From the NCBI GenBank assembly GCA_019322385.1, contig JAHWIS010000143.1, positions 1 to 6,450 of the forward strand: 6,450 nucleotides of DNA, written 5' to 3'. The notes under the pieces are model-generated. The model worked only from the letters and a program-made list of their open reading frames with translations. It was not told the DNA's origin and did no database searches. The stretch comes from Candidatus Woesearchaeota archaeon. GTDB taxonomy: Archaea > Nanobdellota > Nanobdellia > Woesearchaeales > UBA11576. A program made the translations under genes and the position numbers. Positions 1 through 4,614 of this stretch are shown here, piece by piece; within the stretch, counting starts at the first letter, position 1; each line of letters starts with the position of its first letter.

Positions 1-1613
1 ACAGAGCTCGGCACAGCCCTTACTGAAGGCGACTCAAAGACAAGGTTTCCAGGAGGATAACCTGTGTCTGAATAGACACGGGTTATGTAGGAATACTGCT
101 CGACAGGATGCACAAAGACACTGCTTGGCCCCTCAGATTCTGGAGGGAAAGAGAAGTTCGTGTCCTTTGTATAGTTAGGTACGCCCCCAAACTCCTCAAT
201 AAGCCTGATCTCTATCACTCCGTAGGGCAAGGCAGGGGGTGATGTGTAGTTGACCTCGACATAAGATGAGCCGCTTGCATTGTTTATAGGGTCAGAGTAT
301 ATTATCTCGTCGTTCTCGCCCCAGTAGTCATCACCATAGTTATTGAAATATACAACGATCAGGTTCGTGCCGTTGATTATCTCAGGAGCGGTCTGTGCTG
401 GAGAGTAAGAGTAAAGAGGATTGGTGCCAGGCTGGTCGTCGCTGTCAAAAGGAGTGTCTGAATTCAGGAAGATTATGTAGTCGTAACTGCGCATGCAGTG
501 CCAGCTTCCCCATCCCCAGAACCTCCTTGCAGGTGTGCAGCTCAATGTGTAGTCATAGATGCCCCTTCCAGCGACCTGGATTGCGACGCTGATGTTGGCG
601 GCGTCTGTAGGGATATGGAACGGCCTTATCACCCAAGGCCCTGCACCGCTGGAGCCCCCGCCCTGATGGCTCAGGACATTGTCAAAGTATAATCGTTCTG
701 AATGCTCCCATGCAAGTGTCTGCAGCTGCTCGGTCTGGTTATAGTTTATGATCAAGAACGTGCCTGGGTGTATGTGCGCATTGTAGCCGAGGTTACGCAG
801 GTCCAGGCGTATGCTGTTGTTGCCTGGGCTGAAGCAGGAGTTGTTGAGGTTGAATATCCTGAACACACCCTCGCTGCCAGGAGCAAGGTTCATGTCATCC
901 CTTGTTATGTTGCAGAGGCCATTGTTAATCACGACAATGTCCCAGTTAGGTGATCCCCTGTCGAGATGCAGCGAGAGATATGCTGTCGCGTTTATTATGT
1001 TGACATCAGGAAGATCGAAAATCTTCTCCACGACCACTGTTGCAGGATCTGCAGCAGATCCTTTCCAGCCGGCTCCTGCAGGAGAGAAAGGTATGACAAG
1101 GCTTGTTGTCTTGCTGACTGTCGTCGCCCTTGCCTTAGCAATGAATCCCTTGATAGGCTTTGCCTTCTGTATCCCTGTGATCACCTTCTTTGATGTAACT
1201 AATGAGTTCTTCACAGGGTTTGTACGGGTGTAGATAGTATCGTTATCCATTATTATGCTGTAGCCGAACATGTCTGGCAGGATGCCTTCTGAGACATTCA
1301 TGGCAAAATCCTGCGCTAAGCTTATGTTGTCATTTGCCCAGAACTCACCTATCTGCTGGAGAAGCGTGTTGTTGACATCCTTTATCGATCTGTTATTGAC
1401 AAGTTCCTGGATGAATGAATTGTTCATCTCGTACACATGAAGCTCTGAAAGCAGGTTGAGCATGTCCTGCGACATGGTGTTGATCATTGTCTTGGGCTGC
1501 TCTGAGACGTATGAAGATGTTATCAAGAGCAGTCCTGATATAATTATCAGCGCGGCTATCAATGCATCTATCGTGACGAACAATGCACGGTATGAGATGC
1601 TACTCTTTCTCAT
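1..1613 (-). CDS. Large membrane-anchored, sequon-rich surface protein, last seen gene of the pilin-like operon (3' end outside window)
   Basis: I do not recognise a named family. The frame from the ATG at 1613 stays open for 537 codons to base 3 and runs off the left edge, so the C-terminus is missing. Residues 1-9 are short and basic (MRKSSISYR). Residues 10-31 form one hydrophobic helix containing Asp16. The rest is polar with beta-like patterns. About 17 N-x-S/T sequons are spread over residues 64-487, for example N64, N74, N81, N97, N106, N124, N235, N258 and N265. Cysteines occur only at 234, 260, 359 and 373, which would allow two disulfides. An aromatic, glycine-rich patch (RRFWGWGSWHC) spans 363-373. 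Residues about 205-290 and 325-460 read like two beta-sandwich domains (inference). The start overlaps the preceding stop as ATGA and has no Shine-Dalgarno, which suggests translational coupling. It is probably an extracellular subunit or tip protein of a pilus-like structure. The helix resembles the neighbours' but lacks their K-A-Q-V cleavage motif, so it may stay as an uncleaved anchor. Confidence 0.8.
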   Translation of the reverse strand, partial: MRKSSISYRALFVTIDALIAALIIISGLLLITSSYVSEQPKTMINTMSQDMLNLLSELHVYEMNNSFIQELVNNRSIKDVNNTLLQQIGEFWANDNISLAQDFAMNVSEGILPDMFGYSIIMDNDTIYTRTNPVKNSLVTSKKVITGIQKAKPIKGFIAKARATTVSKTTSLVIPFSPAGAGWKGSAADPATVVVEKIFDLPDVNIINATAYLSLHLDRGSPNWDIVVINNGLCNITRDDMNLAPGSEGVFRIFNLNNSCFSPGNNSIRLDLRNLGYNAHIHPGTFLIINYNQTEQLQTLAWEHSERLYFDNVLSHQGGGSSGAGPWVIRPFHIPTDAANISVAIQVAGRGIYDYTLSCTPARRFWGWGSWHCMRSYDYIIFLNSDTPFDSDDQPGTNPLYSYSPAQTAPEIINGTNLIVVYFNNYGDDYWGENDEIIYSDPINNASGSSYVEVNYTSPPALPYGVIEIRLIEEFGGVPNYTKDTNFSFPPESEGPSSVFVHPVEQYSYITRVYSDTGYPPGNLVFESPSVRAVPSS

Positions 1614-2104
1614 GGTTTCTGGTAGACGTAAAGGACAAGCCTGACTATTTCCTCGTCGTATATCAGCAGCCTGGTGCTCTGAACCAGATGCTGTGAGGTG
1701 TTCCACTGTATGCAGCCGGCGCCAGGATCTGCGCATTTCTCATTGAAAACCGATCCGTTGATGTACTCAATATGAAAGTGATAGTCCTTTGTCGTGTGCA
1801 GGTATCCCCTGCGCTCCTCATAGCCCCAGGAATTGAAGTTCGCGAGCTTTGTCATGTTTATGCGATAGTTGCCGTCTGTAAGGCCGACATTGGTGACATT
1901 CGCAGCTGTCCATCCCACAGGGTAACCCTTGGTCACGAGTGTGTTCGTGATCGTCTTTGCCTCTGAGAGAAGGGCAGCATCAAGCGTGTCATCAGAATAT
2001 GCAGTGTGCTCGACATAATAGAAGTATGTGAAAACGACTATGCTGAAGATGATCACGCCGATGACGAAATCAGTGTACCACACCTGGGCTTTTCCCGCTG
2101 CCAT
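1610..2104 (-). CDS. Pilin-like protein with class III-type signal peptide, lacking the +5 glutamate
   Basis: The 164-aa protein begins MAAGKAQVWYTDF, followed by a hydrophobic helix to about residue 30. The K-A-Q-V block matches its two upstream neighbours and predicts prepilin-peptidase cleavage between A6 and Q7. Unlike them it has Trp at +3 and Thr at +5 of the mature chain, where pilins usually carry Glu (Asp is at +6). The rest is predicted extracellular, with four N-glycosylation sequons (N69, N83, N116, N135) and a Cys124-x6-Cys131 pair that could form a small disulfide loop. Residues 47-90 (EAKTITNTLVTKGYPVGW and the following GLTDGNYRIN) resemble a pattern I recall in archaeal pilin-like hypothetical proteins; this is not verified. 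The ATG lies one base after the previous gene's TAA, and its own stop overlaps the next start by four bases. It is likely a minor pilin-like subunit; exact role unknown. Confidence 0.85.
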   Translation of the reverse strand: MAAGKAQVWYTDFVIGVIIFSIVVFTYFYYVEHTAYSDDTLDAALLSEAKTITNTLVTKGYPVGWTAANVTNVGLTDGNYRINMTKLANFNSWGYEERRGYLHTTKDYHFHIEYINGSVFNEKCADPGAGCIQWNTSQHLVQSTRLLIYDEEIVRLVLYVYQKP

Positions 2105-2105
2105 G

Positions 2106-2501
2106 TTACGTGTTTACCTCGATTTGTCCAGCAGTCTTCTTTATGACATTGTTGCCTTTCTGGACAGTGCCTGTATAAGGAGGGACGTGCACAGTGTAGC
2201 CGTCACCATTGCTTGAGAATGTGATGAAACCATTCTCCTTTGATATGTTGTATTCCATCCCTTCAATGGTGAGAGGCACGAAAAAATCCCTCCGGTAGCC
2301 ATCTTCCAATGCCGCCGCAAGGTTCATCTCTGATTTCACGAACAGGGCAACATCCTTCAGCATGTAATAATCAGTATCGCTCTGGACATCTGAGAAGTTC
2401 TCCCTTACGAATGCTGTGAAGACTATCAATGCTGTGAAGAGGACTGCGACTAGGACAACGAACTCGAAAGCGACCTGCGCCTTAGTCAGTGATCTCAACA
2501 T
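2106..2501 (-). CDS. Small pilin-like protein with class III signal peptide
   Basis: The 131-aa protein starts MLRSLTKAQVAFEF, followed by a hydrophobic helix to about residue 31. This is the class III (archaeal type IV pilin) arrangement: a short basic leader, cleavage expected between A8 and Q9, then Q-x-x-x-E with Glu at +5 of the mature chain. The mature protein would be about 123 aa, a normal size for an archaeal pilin. The globular part has GYRRDFF, GMEYNIS and KGNNVIKK segments typical of beta-rich pilin heads, two sequons (N35, N85) and no cysteine. The gene starts inside the last 20 bases of the gene before it and ends one base before the next ATG, so it is the middle of a coupled cluster. 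It is probably a subunit of an adhesive or secretion-type pilus. A major-pilin role is possible, but the operon setting fits a minor pilin equally well. Confidence 0.87.
   Translation of the reverse strand: MLRSLTKAQVAFEFVVLVAVLFTALIVFTAFVRENFSDVQSDTDYYMLKDVALFVKSEMNLAAALEDGYRRDFFVPLTIEGMEYNISKENGFITFSSNGDGYTVHVPPYTGTVQKGNNVIKKTAGQIEVNT
2116..2120 (-). promoter_or_regulatory. Ribosome binding site for the 164-aa pilin-like gene
   Basis: GAGGT on the minus strand lies 11 bases before the ATG at 2104, inside the last codons of the preceding gene. The spacing is slightly long, so coupling to the upstream gene (TAA, one base, ATG) probably contributes. Confidence 0.4.
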
Positions 2502-2910
2502 AGCTCCCCCTTGATCTTATGTTGATGTTGTGATAGCCAGAATGCGTGTCAAGGCTTCCCTGCACAGGTATTGGAGTGTAGATGACTATATGGTCAAGGC
2601 CTTCCTTAGTGTGCAGTATGAAGACTATCTCATTATTTCCAATCGTTATGCTGTCGATGTTCTTTGGGAAATAGGTCCTGATCCTTGTTCTTGATGGTTC
2701 ACCAAGATAATACATGGCTTCAGCAGCATCGCTGACCTTCAGGCTTATCTTCTGGACCTGGTTGGAGATGATCTCATCCTCTGTCCTGTCAGCATAGGTA
2801 TAGAATATCAGCATCATAGGGATGACAATGACAGCGACAAAACCAACAATTACAAGATACTCCATAGAAACCTGGGCTTTACGTCTTCTTGCTGTAACTA
2901 TGTTATTCAC
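2482..2910 (-). CDS. Small pilin-like protein with class III signal peptide, first gene of the operon
   Basis: The 142-aa protein has the clearest class III signal in the window: a basic leader (ARRRK), then A12/Q13 as the expected cleavage point, then QVSMEYLVI, matching the Q-x-S-x-E consensus of archaeal pilins, and a hydrophobic stretch to about residue 38. The head contains DAAEAMYYLGEPSRTRI (61-77) and FPKNIDSITI (81-90), followed by short beta-like segments. There are no cysteines and no N-x-S/T sequons, unlike the next three genes. The start given is GTG at 2910; no ATG occurs before residue 16, which is already past the cleavage site. That GTG sits inside a Shine-Dalgarno-like GAGGTGA, so the true start could instead be the ATA codon at 2901-2899, or the mRNA could be leaderless. 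It is the promoter-proximal gene of the cluster and probably a pilin subunit exported and processed at the cytoplasmic membrane. Confidence 0.87.
   Translation of the reverse strand: MNNIVTARRRKAQVSMEYLVIVGFVAVIVIPMMLIFYTYADRTEDEIISNQVQKISLKVSDAAEAMYYLGEPSRTRIRTYFPKNIDSITIGNNEIVFILHTKEGLDHIVIYTPIPVQGSLDTHSGYHNINIRSRGSYVEITD
2504..2510 (-). promoter_or_regulatory. Ribosome binding site for the 131-aa pilin-like gene
   Basis: GGGGGAG on the minus strand ends two bases before the ATG at 2501 and lies inside the coding sequence of the preceding gene. The purine run fits a Shine-Dalgarno, though the spacing is tight. It supports this start and the 20-base gene overlap. Confidence 0.45.
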
Positions 2911-2930
2911 CTCTTTAAATATACTGGTGA

Positions 2931-2970
2931 CTATTATAACCTAGAATCAAGAGAATTAGAGTATTTAAAG
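2931..2970 (-). promoter_or_regulatory. Putative archaeal promoter of the pilin-like operon
   Basis: Reading leftwards, CTTTAAATACT (2970-2960) is a TATA-like box whose expected start site, about 25 bases on, would be near 2940, giving a leader of about 30 bases. A second AT-rich element, TTATAATAG (2939-2931), would place the start site near 2911 and give a leaderless mRNA beginning at the GTG. The two cannot be separated by eye. The first matches the box before smc exactly over 11 bases. Confidence 0.45.
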
Positions 2971-2990
2971 GTAACGGGTAATTTGTTCAA

Positions 2991-3005
2991 AAACATTAAT
3001 AAATA
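2991..3005 (+). promoter_or_regulatory. Putative TATA/BRE element for rnhB
   Basis: AAACATTAATAAATA lies about 25 bases before the rnhB ATG at 3026, the archaeal distance from TATA box to transcription start. No Shine-Dalgarno precedes the ATG, so a leaderless or nearly leaderless mRNA is likely. The first 14 bases recur exactly, in promoter position, before the transporter gene on the other strand. Confidence 0.5.
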
Positions 3006-3025
3006 CAAAGGCTGAACCGGCATAC

Positions 3026-3679
3026 ATGACAGAATTATGCGGAATCGATGAGGCTGGAAGAGGTCCTGTGATAGGGCCGCTTGTGACTGCGGGTGTTGTG
3101 ATCGATGCAGAAGATGAGCCAAAGCTTGCAGAACTAGGGGTGAAGGATTCTAAACTGATCCTTCCAAAGAAGCGCGAGGAATTGTTTGAGAAGCTGATAA
3201 AGATGGTCAAGAGGTATGAGATCGTGGTTCTTTCTCCGCAGGATATCGATGCTGCTTTGATTGATCCTGACACAAATCTTAATTGGCTTGAGGCAGACAC
3301 GAGTGCAGAAGTGATCAACAAGCTAAAGCCAGAGAAGGTGATTGTCGACTGCCCGAGCAACAACATCGCAGAGTATTCTGATTATATCAAGAAGAAATTG
3401 AATGTAGACTGCGAACTGATCGCAGAGCATAAGGCAGACATGAACCATCTGGTTGTAGGTGCAGCTTCTATATTAGCGAAGGTTACTAGGGACAGGGCAA
3501 TAGAAGAGATAAAGAAAGAGGTCGGGCAGGACATCGGATCCGGCTATCCAGCAGACCCTACGACAAAACAATTCATACTCGACAATTACGATAAGCATCC
3601 TAAGATATTCCGCAAGACATGGCAGACCTACAAGGATGTCGTGACCAAAAAGCAGCAGAAAGGTCTTGATGAGTTCTGA
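3026..3679 (+). CDS. rnhB: Ribonuclease HII
   Basis: This 217-aa protein is a complete RNase HII, which cuts the RNA strand of RNA-DNA hybrids and starts removal of single ribonucleotides from DNA; it acts in the cytoplasm on replicating or repaired DNA. The family signature DEAGRG is at residues 8-13. The four expected acidic metal ligands are visible as D8, E9, D108 (in VIVDCP) and D138 (in EHKAD). Other family hallmarks are VKDSK (39-43), GAASILAKVTRD (145-156) and GSGYP (171-175), whose tyrosine helps recognise the RNA-DNA junction in this family. FRKTW (195-199) lies near the end. The length is normal for archaeal enzymes. The start is the first ATG in frame and leads directly into the CGIDEAGRG strand. 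It is divergent from the pilin-like operon and convergent with the transporter gene, so it is probably transcribed alone. Confidence 0.97.
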   Translation: MTELCGIDEAGRGPVIGPLVTAGVVIDAEDEPKLAELGVKDSKLILPKKREELFEKLIKMVKRYEIVVLSPQDIDAALIDPDTNLNWLEADTSAEVINKLKPEKVIVDCPSNNIAEYSDYIKKKLNVDCELIAEHKADMNHLVVGAASILAKVTRDRAIEEIKKEVGQDIGSGYPADPTTKQFILDNYDKHPKIFRKTWQTYKDVVTKKQQKGLDEF

Positions 3680-3680
3680 A

Positions 3681-4385
3681 TCATCTCAATCTCAATGATG
3701 TCCTTCTACCCTCAACCTTGTCCATCACCCACATTATGCCATACATGAAAGGGGTGTCGATCAGTGCTATTATTATCTTCACGACCCACTGGCCGAGGAT
3801 GAGTGGAAGTATGGGGAAGACGCCGTAGAATGCAATCACTATGAATATTACTGAGTCAATGAGCTGGCTTATGATTGTCGATGCGTTATTTCGGAACCAG
3901 AGATGCTTTCCTTTTGTCTTTTTTCTCCAGAAATGGAATGCCCAAATGTCATGATGCTGGCTTATGAGGTAGGCAATGAGGCCGCCAAGGAATATCCGGG
4001 GTGTCAATCGCAGAACAGCCGCGAACATATCTGCTGCCTCTGCTGCAAAAGGGGCAGCTTCCCAGGCGATAGCGATGTATAGAGATACGACAAGAACAAG
4101 GTTGGCATAGAATCCTGCCCAGACTGCCTTTTTTGCGTATTGCTTACCCCATTTCTCAGACAAGACATCTGTCATAAGGAATGTCATGGAAAAAGCTATG
4201 ACTCCTGCAGGCACTGTGAAAGGGCCGAACACGACAATCTTATTCGCCAGTATGTTCGCGACAATAGTCAAAGCAGCAGCAATGGCAATGACATACTCTA
4301 CACCGTATTTCTTACCTATAACTGCTGCAAAAGAAACAACTGCAAGTGTTGCTATGATCCAAAGTATAACCAGTATTATAGACAT
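3681..4385 (-). CDS. yhhQ: Queuosine-precursor transporter family protein (VUT/YhhQ, DUF165)
   Basis: The 234-aa integral membrane protein has about six hydrophobic helices and the landmarks of the YhhQ/VUT family: ANILANK (43-49), a proline and TD-containing block at 59-80 with FLMTDVLSEKWG, GLIAYLISQHHDIWAF (135-150), a WRKKTKGK basic loop, NNASTIISQLIDS (166-178) and a DTPFMYG near the C-terminus. In bacteria this family imports the 7-deazaguanines preQ0 and preQ1 for queuosine. Archaea make archaeosine at tRNA position 15 from preQ0, so uptake of preQ0 or a related base is the likely role here (inference; no que or tgt gene is in the window). The ATG is preceded by AGGGG with a 5-base spacer. 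The length fits the family. The gene is convergent with rnhB, one base apart, and appears monocistronic. Confidence 0.92.
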   Translation of the reverse strand: MSIILVILWIIATLAVVSFAAVIGKKYGVEYVIAIAAALTIVANILANKIVVFGPFTVPAGVIAFSMTFLMTDVLSEKWGKQYAKKAVWAGFYANLVLVVSLYIAIAWEAAPFAAEAADMFAAVLRLTPRIFLGGLIAYLISQHHDIWAFHFWRKKTKGKHLWFRNNASTIISQLIDSVIFIVIAFYGVFPILPLILGQWVVKIIIALIDTPFMYGIMWVMDKVEGRRTSLRLR

Positions 4386-4390
4386 GCTAA

Positions 4391-4395
4391 CCCCT
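4391..4395 (-). promoter_or_regulatory. Ribosome binding site for the transporter gene
   Basis: AGGGG on the minus strand, five bases before the ATG at 4385, is a good Shine-Dalgarno and fixes the chosen start. Confidence 0.55.
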
Positions 4396-4414
4396 AAATT
4401 GTTAATAGGACATC

Positions 4415-4428
4415 ATTTATTAATGTTT
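4415..4428 (-). promoter_or_regulatory. Putative TATA/BRE element for the transporter gene
   Basis: On the minus strand this reads AAACATTAATAAAT, identical over 14 bases to the element before rnhB. It lies about 35 bases before the ATG, giving an expected leader of about 10 bases that would hold the AGGGG site. Confidence 0.5.
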
Positions 4429-4505
4429 CAGAATGGCTGGAAACAGAAAAAAACATACCCAGAGCGCTTAAAACCTTTGATTCGCTTAAAAACAGAAATA
4501 ACAAG

Positions 4506-4516
4506 CTTTAAATACT
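4506..4516 (+). promoter_or_regulatory. Putative TATA box of the smc transcript
   Basis: CTTTAAATACT is a good archaeal TATA-like box. Transcription would be expected near 4535, leaving a leader of about 80 bases before the smc ATG. That leader contains two GAGGT-type Shine-Dalgarno motifs (4533-4539 and 4541-4545) and a short ORF. The same 11 bases occur on the minus strand before the pilin-like operon. The rest of 4386-4614 shows no longer gene on either strand. Confidence 0.5.
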
Positions 4517-4551
4517 AAAATCAAATTTTTTAGAGGTGAAGAGGTAATAAA

Positions 4552-4602
4552 TTGAGCCTAAAAGAGCGAAATAAGAGGTTTAACAGGTTTCTGGCGTTAT
4601 AA
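4552..4602 (+). CDS. Possible 16-codon leader ORF upstream of smc
   Basis: A TTG codon six bases after a GAGGT motif opens a 16-residue frame, MSLKERNKRFNRFLAL, ending at TAA 4600-4602. The stop is 12 bases before the smc ATG and in the same frame. The Shine-Dalgarno context is better than that of smc itself, and the peptide is strongly basic. It could be a leader peptide whose translation feeds smc by reinitiation. It could equally be chance in a short AT-rich leader. No homology is recognised. Confidence 0.25.
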   Translation: MSLKERNKRFNRFLAL

Positions 4603-4614
4603 TCAAAGAGCAGA

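Noticed and set aside
498..1233. Overlapping plus-strand frames of 64-140 codons
   Set aside because: They lie opposite the continuous 537-codon minus-strand gene, whose product has a coherent membrane helix and extracellular composition. The plus-strand products look like no protein family.
2965..3366. Minus-strand 133-codon frame
   Set aside because: It is antisense to rnhB, whose catalytic residues are all present on the plus strand; the product is a Ser-rich shadow.
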